Assembly (NCBI RefSeq): GCF_000316515.1
Contig: NC_019675.1
Coordinates: forward strand, 2,443,964 to 2,507,963
Source of the DNA: Cyanobium gracile PCC 6307
GTDB lineage: Bacteria > Cyanobacteriota > Cyanobacteriia > PCC-6307 > Cyanobiaceae
DNA: 64,000 bases
Direction of reading: 5' to 3'
Both the position numbers and the translations under genes were made by a program. Positions 11,421 through 20,014 of the stretch are shown here, piece after piece; positions within the stretch are counted from its first letter, which is position 1, and the number at the start of each line of letters is the position of its first letter. Under the pieces are notes generated by a model. The model had not been told where the DNA came from and did no database searches. It saw only the letters and a program-made list of their open reading frames with translations.

Positions 11421-11936
11421 ATGCCATTGTCCGACGCTGTGGGGGGGCTGGTGCCCCGGAAGCACCTGGCCGGACTGCTGGCCGGCTTTCTCGCTGGTAC
11501 GGGCCTCGCTTTTGCCGGTTGCCGCGCCACCCCGAAGGAGGTGGCCATTCAGGACGCCAAGCCGGGCGACCTGCTGGTGGAGGTGGACGGGAGCCGGGTG
11601 GAGCTGGTACGGGCGTTCACGCCGGGCATTGCCAATGGGCTGCACAAGGGTGTCGTGAAGGTGACCTCTGGAGCGGGTGATGGCAAGGGACAGCTGTACG
11701 AAACCACCGCGATCTGCAGTGTCAAGGGAGAGCCGGGCTGGCAATCGTATGACAATATCTATGGAGATCCGATCAGCGATCTCAACGCCAAAGTGACATT
11801 TCCAGTCAAGAATCGCTGGCAGTTTCTGTTCCATTTCGATGGCCGCACGGATCAGGTCGGCAAGCTGGATCCCAGTGTCTGGGTTGTGCGATTGAAGGAT
11901 AATCTGTGCCGCAAAGGGGATTTCGACGACACCTGA
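11421..11936 (+). CDS. Putative lipoprotein of unknown function (171 aa)
   Basis: I do not recognise a characterised family. The N-terminus has a hydrophobic stretch (about 16-33) ending in GLAFAGC, which resembles a lipobox although the -3 residue is Phe. The mature part of about 135 residues is mainly beta-like and contains Cys in AICSVKG and in DNLCRKG, which could pair. Its start is short-spaced from a -10-like TAGGTT at the pabC stop. The second half of the gene is less GC-rich than pabC upstream. It precedes fmdA on the same strand by 165 bases, but nothing ties it to formamide use. Confidence 0.7.
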   Translation: MPLSDAVGGLVPRKHLAGLLAGFLAGTGLAFAGCRATPKEVAIQDAKPGDLLVEVDGSRVELVRAFTPGIANGLHKGVVKVTSGAGDGKGQLYETTAICSVKGEPGWQSYDNIYGDPISDLNAKVTFPVKNRWQFLFHFDGRTDQVGKLDPSVWVVRLKDNLCRKGDFDDT

Positions 11937-12031
11937 TCCCCCTGTGGGCGAGGGCAAGCAGAACGCTGCCACAGACGTGAGAATGATTCTTGATTCTGTT
12001 CTTTAGGGCGAACACAAGGCCCCAATTTCCT

Positions 12032-12073
12032 GTAGCAATCGACACTTTCAGGCCGCAGGTCATCCTTTTGGAT
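12032..12073 (+). promoter_or_regulatory. Possible NtcA-type promoter before fmdA
   Basis: GTA-N8-CAC at 12032-12045 differs by one base from the NtcA consensus GTA-N8-TAC. Exactly 22 bases later, the spacing seen in NtcA-activated promoters, TTGGAT (12068-12073) could serve as a -10 box. Nitrogen control of a formamidase would make sense. It is a one-mismatch match and remains a prediction. Confidence 0.3.
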
Positions 12074-12101
12074 GGATGGGAAATTGCGCCTCGGCTCCTC
12101 G

Positions 12102-13307
12102 ATGCCCAAAACACTCTTCTCCGTTGATCTCACCAAGCCGATGGATCAACAGGACATGCCCGGGCACAACCGCTGGCATCCGGAAATCCCTGCCGTGGCC
12201 TCGGTGAATCCTGGCGACGTGTTCCGGATCGAATGCAAAGACTGGACCGACGGCCAGATCAAGAACAATGACGACCCGAAGGACATCGAGGATGTGAATC
12301 TCGAGGTCGTTCACGTTCTCAGCGGCCCGATCTGGGTCAACGGCGCCCAGCCCGGCGACATCCTGGTGGTCGACATTCTCGATGTCGGTGCCCTGCAGGG
12401 GGATGAGTGGGGCTTCACGGGCATCTTCGCCAAGGAGAACGGTGGCGGTTTTCTCACCGATCACTACCCCAAGGCCGCCAAGGCCATCTGGGATCTCGAA
12501 GGCATCTACACCTCCTCCCGTCACATTCCCGGCGTCCGTTTCGCTGGCATCACTCACCCGGGCCTGATCGGCTGCGCCCCCTCCCACGAGCTGCTCAACG
12601 AGTGGAACCGTCGTGAGACGGAGCTGGTGAAGACCGCCCCCGACCGCCGCACCTACGGCGCCGGCCTCTCCGGCAGTGAGCCGGTGCTGGCGGCCCTGCC
12701 CAACCCCAACAGCGCCATCCTCGGCACCCTCCCCGGCAGCGAGTTCGAGCGGGTGGCCAACGAGGCGGCCCGCACGGTGCCGCCCCGGGAGCACGGCGGC
12801 AACTGCGACATCAAGAACCTCACCAAGGGCACCCGGATCTATTTCCCGGTCTATGTCGAAGGGGCCAAGCTTTCGATGGGCGACATCCACTTCTCCCAGG
12901 GGGATGGGGAAATCTCCTTCTGCGGCGCCATCGAGATGTCTGGCTATCTCGACCTCCACGTCGAGATCATCAAGGGCGGCATGGCGAAGTACGGGATGGT
13001 CAACCCCATGTTCAAGACCAGCCCGGTGGAGCCCCACTACACCGATTACCTGGTGTTCGAAGGCATCTCCGTGGATGAGTTTGAGGGTAAGCAGTACTAC
13101 ATGGACGTCCACATCGCCTACCGGCGTGCCTGCCTCAACGCCATCGAGTACCTCAAGAAGTTCGGCTACACCGGTGAGCAGGCCTACCTGCTGCTGAGCT
13201 GTGCGCCGGTGGAGGGCAGGATCAGCGGCATCGTCGACATCCCCAACGCCTGCTGCACCCTGGCCATCCCCACGGGGATCTTCGACAAGGACATTCTCCC
13301 CTGCTGA
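12102..13307 (+). CDS. fmdA: Formamidase
   Basis: FmdA/AmdA family amidase that hydrolyses formamide to formate and ammonia. Family landmarks are the N-terminal NRWHPEIP, the CKDWTDGQIKNND segment, VHVLSGPIWVNGAQPGDIL, GFTGIF and the late HIAYRRACLNAIEYL. I start it at ATG 12102 (MPKTLFSVDL), which matches the usual N-terminus; an in-frame ATG 30 bases upstream would overlap the candidate -10 box. The protein has 401 aa, normal for the family. A strong terminator follows, then the fmdB-like gene and the urea transporter, so it belongs to the nitrogen-scavenging region. Confidence 0.94.
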   Translation: MPKTLFSVDLTKPMDQQDMPGHNRWHPEIPAVASVNPGDVFRIECKDWTDGQIKNNDDPKDIEDVNLEVVHVLSGPIWVNGAQPGDILVVDILDVGALQGDEWGFTGIFAKENGGGFLTDHYPKAAKAIWDLEGIYTSSRHIPGVRFAGITHPGLIGCAPSHELLNEWNRRETELVKTAPDRRTYGAGLSGSEPVLAALPNPNSAILGTLPGSEFERVANEAARTVPPREHGGNCDIKNLTKGTRIYFPVYVEGAKLSMGDIHFSQGDGEISFCGAIEMSGYLDLHVEIIKGGMAKYGMVNPMFKTSPVEPHYTDYLVFEGISVDEFEGKQYYMDVHIAYRRACLNAIEYLKKFGYTGEQAYLLLSCAPVEGRISGIVDIPNACCTLAIPTGIFDKDILPC

Positions 13308-13324
13308 TCGGCAGGCTGGAGGGA

Positions 13325-13350
13325 GGGGCCTGGACACCAGGCCCCTTTTT
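13325..13350 (+). terminator. Rho-independent terminator after fmdA
   Basis: Stem GGGGCCTG / CAGGCCCC with a five-base loop is followed directly by TTTTT. It is the clearest intrinsic terminator in the window and separates fmdA from the fmdB-like gene. Confidence 0.9.
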
Positions 13351-13427
13351 CTTGTCTCCCGATGTTCTGGCCTGCCGCTGTTGCTGGCGGCCATGTTTCT
13401 TTCCCCTGTTGTTCCCCTCGTCTTGCG

Positions 13428-13700
13428 ATGCCCGTCTACGAATACAGCTGCAGCAACGGCTGCGAGAACTATGAGGTCTGGCGGAGCATCGATGAGCGCC
13501 ACAAGGAAACCAATTGCCCGGCCTGCAGCGCCGAAGGCTTCCGTGTGTTCACACCGGTCATGTCCCTCAGCGGCCCCTTCCGACTGAAGCAGGAGCAGTC
13601 CGAACCGCGTCTGATTCGCAAGGAAACCAGGGAAGCCACCGGCAAGCCCAGGCTCAAGGAGAGCGGCACCCGACCCTGGATGCTCAATCGCGGCTGCTGA
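13428..13700 (+). CDS. FmdB-family zinc-ribbon protein (90 aa)
   Basis: Small protein with the FmdB/CxxC_CxxC_SSSS-type zinc ribbon at its N-terminus: it opens MPVYEYSCSNGC and closes the ribbon with NCPAC about 25 residues later. Genes of this family often sit beside fmdA and were proposed to regulate it, but the molecular role is not established. ATG 13428 is chosen because MPVYEY is the conserved family start. The C-terminal half is basic and has no known domain. A long hairpin separates it from the convergent urtE. Confidence 0.82.
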   Translation: MPVYEYSCSNGCENYEVWRSIDERHKETNCPACSAEGFRVFTPVMSLSGPFRLKQEQSEPRLIRKETREATGKPRLKESGTRPWMLNRGC

Positions 13701-13717
13701 GCGCGACACCAAGCAAG

Positions 13718-13759
13718 AGTCCCGGGCCGTGCCACCGCTGGTGGCTTCGGCCCGGGACT
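13718..13759. terminator. Long bidirectional hairpin between the fmdB-like gene and urtE
   Basis: A perfect 12-base stem, AGTCCCGGGCCG / CGGCCCGGGACT, encloses a second small stem CCACC / GGTGG. It sits between the stop codons of two convergent genes, 18 and 19 bases from each, and should stop or stabilise both transcripts. Confidence 0.7.
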
Positions 13760-13778
13760 TGCTGTTGCGCCTGAAGAC

Positions 13779-14504
13779 TCAGACCGTGAGGAATTCCTTG
13801 ATCACGTCGTCGGAGAGCTGGTCGGTCTGGCCGCTGGAGACAATGCCGCCACGCTGCATGGCGTAGTAGAAGTCGGACTGGCGCACGAAGTGCAGGTGCT
13901 GTTCCACCAGCAGCACGCTGATGCCGGTCTCCTTCATGATCCGTTGCACCGCATTTTCGATGTCGAGGATGATGGAGGGCTGGATGCCCTCGGTGGGTTC
14001 ATCGAGGAGCAGCAGCTTGGGTTTGCCAAGCAGGGCACGGGCGATGGCGAGCTGCTGCTGCTGGCCACCGCTGAGATCCCCGCCCTTGCGCTTGAGAAAC
14101 TTCTCGAGGATCGGGAAAAGATCGAAGATCAGCGGATCGATGTGGCGATTCTTTTCCAGGCCGCCGGGAAGGGCTTCCATGCCCAGCAGCAGATTCTCCT
14201 TGACCGTCACCTGGGGAATGATGTCCCGGCCCTGGGACACATAACCGATGCCGGCCCGGGCCCGTTTGTAGGGGGGCTGGTTGGTGAGCTGGCCATCCTG
14301 GTAGTTGATCGTCCCGGATCGCTGCTGCAGCAGTCCGATGACGGTCTTGAGGAAGGTGGTCTTGCCGACGCCGTTGCGGCCGATCAGGCAGACCATCTTG
14401 CCTTCGTGGATGGTCAGATCCACGTTGCGGAGAATGTGGCTCTCACCGTAATACACATTGAGGTCGGAGACCTGAAGCAGGGGCTGGGCGCTGGTGGTGG
14501 ACAT
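13779..14504 (-). CDS. urtE: Urea ABC transporter ATPase UrtE
   Basis: One of the two cytoplasmic ATPases of the high-affinity urea importer. Walker A is GRNGVGKTT, the signature is DLSGGQQQQLAIARAL and Walker B is LLLLDEP followed by TEGIQPSI, a pattern typical of the LivF-like UrtE. Length (241 aa) is normal. It is the last gene of the leftward urtABCDE operon, 31 bases after urtD, and ends at the long hairpin. In cyanobacteria these genes are usually activated by NtcA under nitrogen limitation. Confidence 0.97.
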   Translation of the reverse strand: MSTTSAQPLLQVSDLNVYYGESHILRNVDLTIHEGKMVCLIGRNGVGKTTFLKTVIGLLQQRSGTINYQDGQLTNQPPYKRARAGIGYVSQGRDIIPQVTVKENLLLGMEALPGGLEKNRHIDPLIFDLFPILEKFLKRKGGDLSGGQQQQLAIARALLGKPKLLLLDEPTEGIQPSIILDIENAVQRIMKETGISVLLVEQHLHFVRQSDFYYAMQRGGIVSSGQTDQLSDDVIKEFLTV

Positions 14505-14535
14505 GGGCTCGCGGTGGGTGATGGTCGGGAAACGA

Positions 14536-15282
14536 TCAGTGTTCGGGCGGCCCCAGGTAGACCTCGATCACCCGCGGGTCGGCTTTGACCTTCTCCAGCG
14601 GTCCTTCGGTCAGCACCTGTCCCTGGTGCAGCACGGTGACGTCGAAGCCCAGGTCGCGGATGAACTCCATGTCGTGCTCGATCACCACCACGGTGTGGTC
14701 GCCGGCGAGGGACTTGATCAGCTCGGCCGTGCGCAGGGTTTCCTCATCGGTGAGGCCGGCCACGGGTTCGTCCAGCAGGAGTACTTCCGGGGCCTGGGCC
14801 ACGAGGGAGGCAATGGCGAGCCATTGCTTCTGGCCGTGGGAGAGGGAGCCCGCCTTGACGGTGGCGAAGGGAGTCAGGCCCACGTAGTTCATGATCCGGT
14901 GCACCTCGTCCTTGGAGGACTGGGGCAGGCCGGAACCCAGCAGGCTGAAGGCGTTCTTGACCGGTGAGGCGGAGAGCTCCAGGTTGCGAAGCACGGTGAG
15001 GTTCTCGAACACCCGCGGCGTCTGGAACTTGCGGCCGATGCCGTTGCGCGAGATCTGCTGCTCGGAGACGCCAAGCAGCGACTTGCCTTTGAAGCTCACC
15101 GATCCTTTCGTGGGCCGCACCTTGCCTGTGATGACATCGAGGAAGGTGGTCTTGCCGGCACCGTTGGGGCCGATGATGGACTTCAGCTCACCCTTGTAGA
15201 GCTTCAGGCTGAGGTCGGTGAGGGCATAGAAGCCATCGAAACTCACGCTGACGTCATTGAGCTCGAGTAGAGGTTCTGACAT
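14536..15282 (-). CDS. urtD: Urea ABC transporter ATPase UrtD
   Basis: The LivG-like ATPase partner of UrtE in urea import. Walker A is GPNGAGKTTFLDVITG, the signature is LSHGQKQWLAIASL with His in place of Gly, as is common in this subfamily, and Walker B is VLLLDEPVAGL. Length is 248 aa. It follows urtC by 70 bases and precedes urtE by 31. The order urtA-B-C-D-E is complete, which secures the assignment against the similar branched-chain amino acid transporters. Confidence 0.97.
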   Translation of the reverse strand: MSEPLLELNDVSVSFDGFYALTDLSLKLYKGELKSIIGPNGAGKTTFLDVITGKVRPTKGSVSFKGKSLLGVSEQQISRNGIGRKFQTPRVFENLTVLRNLELSASPVKNAFSLLGSGLPQSSKDEVHRIMNYVGLTPFATVKAGSLSHGQKQWLAIASLVAQAPEVLLLDEPVAGLTDEETLRTAELIKSLAGDHTVVVIEHDMEFIRDLGFDVTVLHQGQVLTEGPLEKVKADPRVIEVYLGPPEH

Positions 15283-15352
15283 GGACTTCGGAAGGGTGCG
15301 GAATCAAAGGAGCGGTCACAGCAGATGAGCCAGAAAGCGTCTTCCTGGGCGA

Positions 15353-16459
15353 CTAATCCACAGGAACGGCCTCCTTGTCGATCTGGGGGTAGGTCTTGGC
15401 CTTCTTGGCGATGCCGAAGGCGGCGAGGAAGGTGCGGAAGCCTCCTTTGGTGATCCAGCCGTAGATGCCATCGGGCATCAGAACCACCACAAAGATGAAC
15501 AGGGCCCCCTGAACAAACAGCCAGGCCTCGGGCAGGGCCTCACTCACCAGGCTGCGCAGGTAGTTCACCAGGGTGGCGCCGATGATCGGACCCACCAGGG
15601 TGCCCCTGCCGCCCACGGCCACCCAGATCACCATCTCGATCGAGAAGGAGATCGACATGTACTGGGGCGAGACGATGCCGGACTGGACGGTGTAAAGGGC
15701 TCCGGAAATCCCGCACAGGGCTCCCGCCACCAGGAAGACGATGGTCTTGAAGGGGACGGGGTTGAAGCCGGCAAAGCGCAGGCGGCTCTCGTCGTCCCGG
15801 ATGGCGATCAGGGCATCGCCGAAACGGCCACTGGTGAAGTAGCGGCAGACCAGAAACGCCAGGGGCAGCAGCACGACGGTGAGGCGGTAGAACCAGACCT
15901 GCATGTCCGGGGAGCCCACCAGCTGGCCGAACAATTCGCTGGTGCTGGTCTTGAGGCCGTTGGTGCCGTCGAAGAGTTTCTGCTGGCCGTTGAAGAAGTG
16001 GAAGAAGACCATCAGAGCCGCCTGGGTGATGATCGAGAAGTACACCCCCTTGATGCGGTTCCGGAAGATCAGCCAGCCCACCAGGCCCGCCACCGCGGCC
16101 GGAATCACCCAGAGGGCGATCAGGGTGAACACCGGTGACCAGAAGGGTTGCCAGAAAAACGGCAGCTGGTCGACGCCGTAGTTCTCGAAGAACTTGGGAA
16201 TCCCGTTGCCACCCGCCAGGCTCTTGGTGTTGAGCATCAGGTACATGGCCACGGCGTAGCCCCCGAGGGCAAAGAAGATGCCCTGCCCCAGACTCAACAG
16301 ACCTGTGTATCCCCAGATCAGGTCGATGGCCAGAGCCGTGATCGCCAGTGAGAAGTAGCGGCCGAAGAGGTTGAGGCGGAAATCATCCAGCGCTGCCGGC
16401 AGGATGAACAGGGCGATCGCCAGCAGAATCCAGGGGACAAGTCGTTGGAAGATTTTCAC
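15353..16459 (-). CDS. urtC: Urea ABC transporter permease UrtC
   Basis: LivM-like inner-membrane permease of the urea importer. It is strongly hydrophobic with about ten predicted membrane segments and has the family stretches LIWGYTGLLSLGQGIFFALGG and VAVGGRGTLVGPIIGA. The start is GTG at 16459, preceded at eight bases by a perfect AGGAGG, one of the best ribosome-binding sites in the window; this decides the start. Length is 368 aa. Confidence 0.96.
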   Translation of the reverse strand: MKIFQRLVPWILLAIALFILPAALDDFRLNLFGRYFSLAITALAIDLIWGYTGLLSLGQGIFFALGGYAVAMYLMLNTKSLAGGNGIPKFFENYGVDQLPFFWQPFWSPVFTLIALWVIPAAVAGLVGWLIFRNRIKGVYFSIITQAALMVFFHFFNGQQKLFDGTNGLKTSTSELFGQLVGSPDMQVWFYRLTVVLLPLAFLVCRYFTSGRFGDALIAIRDDESRLRFAGFNPVPFKTIVFLVAGALCGISGALYTVQSGIVSPQYMSISFSIEMVIWVAVGGRGTLVGPIIGATLVNYLRSLVSEALPEAWLFVQGALFIFVVVLMPDGIYGWITKGGFRTFLAAFGIAKKAKTYPQIDKEAVPVD

Positions 16460-16519
16460 AGGTAGGGCCTCCTGGTGGGGAGATGGAACGGGAATCTGCA
16501 GAGGGTGGGACGGACCGGG

Positions 16520-17677
16520 TCAGGCATCGACCGAGCGACCCTTCTGGGGGAACATGCCGTTGGGGCGGAACTGCAGGAAGACGATGATGAAGATGAACAC
16601 CAGCACCAGTGACATGCTCGTGGTGGCGAAGAATTCGATCACCCCTTTGGCCGCCGCAGGCAGATCCGGGAAGATGGTGAGCAGGGTGCCCGAGCCGATC
16701 ACCGACTGAATGATGCCCAGCAGCAGTGAGGCCAGCACGGTACCCAGCAGATTGCCGACTCCACCAAGGACGATCACCATGAAGCAGGAGACGATGTAGG
16801 CCGCCCCGAGGTTCGGACCCACCGAGCCCAGCAGGGTGATGGCGCAGCCGGCCACCCCCGCCAGGCCGGAGCCGATGCCGAAGGTGATGCTGTCAACGCG
16901 GTCGGTGGGAATGCCCAGGCAGTTGCTCATCTGACGGTTCTGGGTGACCGAACGGATGCGCAGGCCCCAGACGCTCTTGTTGAGGAACCAGTAGGTGGCC
17001 AGCAGCAACAGGGCGGACAGCAGAATGATGAAAATGCGCAGGCCGGGAAGTTCGATCGTGCCGATCATCCCCCAGCTTCCCTGTAGCCATTTCGGGGCGG
17101 TGACATCGATGTTGCGCGGACCGAACCAGGCCTTGGAGAGCGGGCGAACCTGGTCGAACAGGTTGACGGCGATCAGGCCGATGCCGATGGCGATCGCCCA
17201 GCCCAGTCCATTGAGATAGGTGAAGAAAGGCTTTTCGGAGAACTTCGCCCCGAGTAATTTAGAGATAATGAAGCCAACGCCGACACCCACGATGATGCCC
17301 AGCATCATGGCCGTCGACACGCTTCGAATCAGCTGGATCAGAATCAGGCTGACCCCCCAGGTGGCAAGAAGCGTTTCGAGTGGGCGGCCATAGAGCTGCC
17401 GGATCAACGTTCTCTCCAGCAGAACTCCGATGAGTGCCGTCACAATGAAGGCCAACACCAGTGAGACCGGGAAATACAGTTCGAAGATCACGCCACCCAT
17501 GGGCTTGAAAGCCGATTGCACCACGTAGGTGACATAGGCCCCGAGCATCATGAATTCGCCATGGGCTAGGTTGATGACACCCATCAATCCGAAGACGATG
17601 GCCAGGCCCGTCGCTGCCAGCAGCAGCACGGATCCGATGCTGAGGCCATCGAGGATCTGAGAAAAGAAAAGTTCCAA
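16520..17677 (-). CDS. urtB: Urea ABC transporter permease UrtB
   Basis: LivH-like inner-membrane permease that pairs with UrtC. The N-terminus (GLSIGSVLLLAATGLAIVFG, then GVINLAHGEFMMLGAY) and the C-terminal VLGGVGNLLGTVLASLLLG are typical. The frame starts with TTG at 17677 (TTG GAA CTT TTC) and there is no good ribosome-binding site before it, so translation may be weak or depend on upstream context. It is separated from urtA by 139 bases that hold two hairpins, which would allow urtA to be expressed above the membrane genes. Length is 385 aa. Confidence 0.96.
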   Translation of the reverse strand: MELFFSQILDGLSIGSVLLLAATGLAIVFGLMGVINLAHGEFMMLGAYVTYVVQSAFKPMGGVIFELYFPVSLVLAFIVTALIGVLLERTLIRQLYGRPLETLLATWGVSLILIQLIRSVSTAMMLGIIVGVGVGFIISKLLGAKFSEKPFFTYLNGLGWAIAIGIGLIAVNLFDQVRPLSKAWFGPRNIDVTAPKWLQGSWGMIGTIELPGLRIFIILLSALLLLATYWFLNKSVWGLRIRSVTQNRQMSNCLGIPTDRVDSITFGIGSGLAGVAGCAITLLGSVGPNLGAAYIVSCFMVIVLGGVGNLLGTVLASLLLGIIQSVIGSGTLLTIFPDLPAAAKGVIEFFATTSMSLVLVFIFIIVFLQFRPNGMFPQKGRSVDA

Positions 17678-17765
17678 CGGAATGAAGGTTGAACGTTAGA
17701 TCCAGCGCTGCTGAGGCGACGCTGGATCGGGTCGAACGTGGTGGTGTGGCGGAGAGGAAAGGGGC

Positions 17766-17816
17766 GGTTCCCGGAGGAACCACCCGACTTTCATTCCCTC
17801 ACGGATGGCTCCGTGA
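17766..17816 (-). terminator. Two tandem hairpins between urtA and urtB
   Basis: TCACGGA-TGGC-TCCGTGA (17799-17816) begins at the base after the urtA stop, and GGTTCC-CGGA-GGAACC (17766-17781) follows. Neither has a T run. They fit partial termination or stabilisation of the urtA message, a common way to make more binding protein than permease. Confidence 0.5.
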
Positions 17817-19112
17817 TCACATCTTGAACTTGCCGGCGTCAGGCCGATCCTGGGTCCAGTCGCAGGTGAAGCCCTTGGTCTCGGGAACGAACTGGTTCCA
17901 GGGAATCGGGGGGATGGCCTTGACGCTGTCGTACAGGATCTTGAACTGGCCGGTGGGCTCCGCTTCGCCGATGAGCACCCGCTCGGAGGTGTGGTGGTTG
18001 GGGAACATCTTGATTTCGCCCTGGGGAGCGGCGAAGGTGATCCCGATCATGTCCTTGCGGACCTTGTCGAGATCCTCGAAGGTGCCCGCCTTCTCGACGG
18101 CGTTCTTCCAGAGGTACACCATGTTGTAGGCGGATTCGGCCGGGTCACCCGTGACGCGGTCGGCCCCGTACATGGCCTGGAAGTCGGAGGTGAACTTCTT
18201 GGAGGCCGGGGTGTCCAGGCTCATGAAGAAGTTCCACGCGGCGTAGGTGCCGGTGGTGTACTCGGGGCCGATCTGGCGGATCTCCTCCTCGGCGATGGAG
18301 AAGGACATGATCGGGTACTTGGCCGGATCGATGCCCGAGGCCTTGAACTGCTTGAAGAGGGCGACGTTGGAGTCGCCGTTCAGGGTGTTGATGATGATCC
18401 CGCCATCCGGGAAAGCCTTCTTGATCTTGGCGATGATCGGAGCCACCTCGGTGTTGCCGAGGGGGATGTAATCCTCGCCGACGGTCTCACCGCCAAGGGC
18501 CTTCATCTGCTCCTTGATGATGGTGTTGGCCGTGCGCGGATAGACGTAGTCGGAACCGACCAGGTAGACCTTCTTGCCGAGCTTGTCGCCGAACTTGTCC
18601 ATCAGCCACTGAACCGCGGGCTCAGCCTGCTGGTTCGGAACAGCGCCAGTGTAGAAGATGTTCTTCGAGCACTCCTGACCCTCGTACTGAATCGGGTAGA
18701 AGAGGATGTGGTTCTTCGACTCGAAGACCGGCAGCATCGCCTTGCGGCTGGCGGAGGTCCAACCACCGAAGACGACGGCGACCTTGTCGGAGTCGATCAG
18801 TTTCTGGGCCTTCTCGGCGAAGGTGGGCCAGTCGGAGGCGCCATCTTCGGAAACGGCAACGATCTTGTAGGACTTGCCGCCGACTTTGACGCCGCCGGCG
18901 TCATTGATTTCCTTGATCGCCATCTCTTCGACTTCTTTCAAAGTCGTTTCGGAGATGGCCATGGTGCCGCTGAGAGAGTGAAGGATGCCGACCTTCACTT
19001 CACCGTCAAAATTGCCGCCGGACCCGGACTCGCCCCCGCAGGAGACGAGGGTTACGCTCACGGCAGTTGCGGCGATTGCAGCTGCCAGTCGCCTTGAAAG
19101 ATGCAGAGACAT
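17817..19112 (-). CDS. urtA: Urea ABC transporter substrate-binding lipoprotein UrtA
   Basis: Binds urea outside the inner membrane and delivers it to UrtBC. The N-terminus is a lipoprotein signal peptide with lipobox LVSC at about residue 24-27 followed by a Gly/Ser-rich spacer. The mature protein has the LivJ-like fold; typical UrtA segments are VGILHSLSGTMAISE, VVFGGWTSASRKAMLP and FYPIQYEGQECSKN. I choose ATG 19112 (MSLHLSRRL) because it starts the signal peptide directly; an ATG 45 bases upstream would lie next to the -10 box. Length is 431 aa. Confidence 0.97.
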   Translation of the reverse strand: MSLHLSRRLAAAIAATAVSVTLVSCGGESGSGGNFDGEVKVGILHSLSGTMAISETTLKEVEEMAIKEINDAGGVKVGGKSYKIVAVSEDGASDWPTFAEKAQKLIDSDKVAVVFGGWTSASRKAMLPVFESKNHILFYPIQYEGQECSKNIFYTGAVPNQQAEPAVQWLMDKFGDKLGKKVYLVGSDYVYPRTANTIIKEQMKALGGETVGEDYIPLGNTEVAPIIAKIKKAFPDGGIIINTLNGDSNVALFKQFKASGIDPAKYPIMSFSIAEEEIRQIGPEYTTGTYAAWNFFMSLDTPASKKFTSDFQAMYGADRVTGDPAESAYNMVYLWKNAVEKAGTFEDLDKVRKDMIGITFAAPQGEIKMFPNHHTSERVLIGEAEPTGQFKILYDSVKAIPPIPWNQFVPETKGFTCDWTQDRPDAGKFKM

Positions 19113-19131
19113 TGATGCCTGTTCAAGATGA

Positions 19132-19137
19132 ATTGTA
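19132..19137 (-). promoter_or_regulatory. Candidate -10 box of the urt operon (TACAAT)
   Basis: On the minus strand TACAAT stands 19 bases before the urtA start and matches TAnnnT well. No clean NtcA site lies at the expected 22 bases further upstream, so nitrogen control of this promoter is not shown by the sequence. Confidence 0.45.
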
Positions 19138-19291
19138 GTCGCCGTAACCGACGGCAAAGGGAAAGGTACGGAAGGACGTGGCTACCCCCGGTATCCAATG
19201 AGACAGAAAGAGGCCCAAGGCCTGCTGGAGTGAGGATTTGCACGTCACGGAGCTGTCGATATGTTGCATTACCTACGGTTTAGGTGATCAA

Positions 19292-19304
19292 CGCCTGAAA
19301 GGCG
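19292..19304 (-). terminator. Weak hairpin after ureG
   Basis: CGCCT-GAA-AGGCG forms a five-base stem about 30 bases after the ureG stop, with TTGAT next to it in the direction of transcription. It is short and could be chance. Confidence 0.25.
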
Positions 19305-19334
19305 AATACCAGATTTCTGGATCTCTCTGGCGAC

Positions 19335-19949
19335 TCAGGCGGCCGCAGGGTCGGGCAGCTGCCGCAGCAGGAAGCTTTCGACCCGATCCAGGCCCTCGCC
19401 GCTCCGCAGATTTGTGAAGCACCAGGGGCGGCCGCCGCGCATACGTTCGGTGTCGCTCTCCATCACGGCCAGGCTGGCCCCGACCATGGGGGCCAGGTCG
19501 ATCTTGTTGATCACCAGCAGGTCGGAGCGGGTGATGCCGGGCCCCCCTTTGCGGGGGATCTTGTCCCCGGCGGCCACGTCGATCACGTAGATGCACAGAT
19601 CCACCAGCTCCGGGCTGAAGCTGGCCGCCAGGTTGTCGCCACCGCTCTCCACCAGCACCAGGTCCAGGTCCGGGAAGGCCTCCTCAAGCTCCTGCACCGC
19701 CGCCCGGTTGATCGAGCAGTCCTCCCGGATGGCGGTGTGGGGGCAGCCGCCGGTCTCGACGCCCCGGATCCGCTCGGGGGCCAGGGAGCCAGCGCGGGTG
19801 AGGAACTGGGCGTCCTCCTGGGTGTAGATGTCGTTGGTGACCACCGCCAGCTGCAGCCGCTCCCGCAGCCGCCGGCAGAGCGCGTCCACCAGGGCCGTCT
19901 TGCCCGATCCCACCGGTCCGGCCACACCGACCCTCAGTTTGCTGCCCAT
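19335..19949 (-). CDS. ureG: Urease accessory GTPase UreG
   Basis: SIMIBI-class GTPase that drives nickel delivery to apo-urease with UreD, UreF and UreE. P-loop [18 protein letters not shown], the nickel-binding CPHT within [15 protein letters not shown], and the NKIDLAP guanine motif are all intact. Length (204 aa) is normal. It is separated from ureF by about 2.6 kb holding three unrelated genes, whereas ureE, ureF and ureG usually lie together. It is followed by 222 bases carrying the urtA promoter. Confidence 0.97.
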   Translation of the reverse strand: MGSKLRVGVAGPVGSGKTALVDALCRRLRERLQLAVVTNDIYTQEDAQFLTRAGSLAPERIRGVETGGCPHTAIREDCSINRAAVQELEEAFPDLDLVLVESGGDNLAASFSPELVDLCIYVIDVAAGDKIPRKGGPGITRSDLLVINKIDLAPMVGASLAVMESDTERMRGGRPWCFTNLRSGEGLDRVESFLLRQLPDPAAA

Positions 19950-20014
19950 CGCCCCGGTCCAGGATGGGTGCCATCCTGACGCCAGCGCCGAGGGCTGCGG
20001 TGAGTGACGGACCG

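Noticed and set aside
19263-19276. GTT-N8-TAC as an NtcA site for urtA
   Set aside because: It has one mismatch and lies about 125 bases upstream of the best -10 box (19132-19137); the expected gap is 22 bases.
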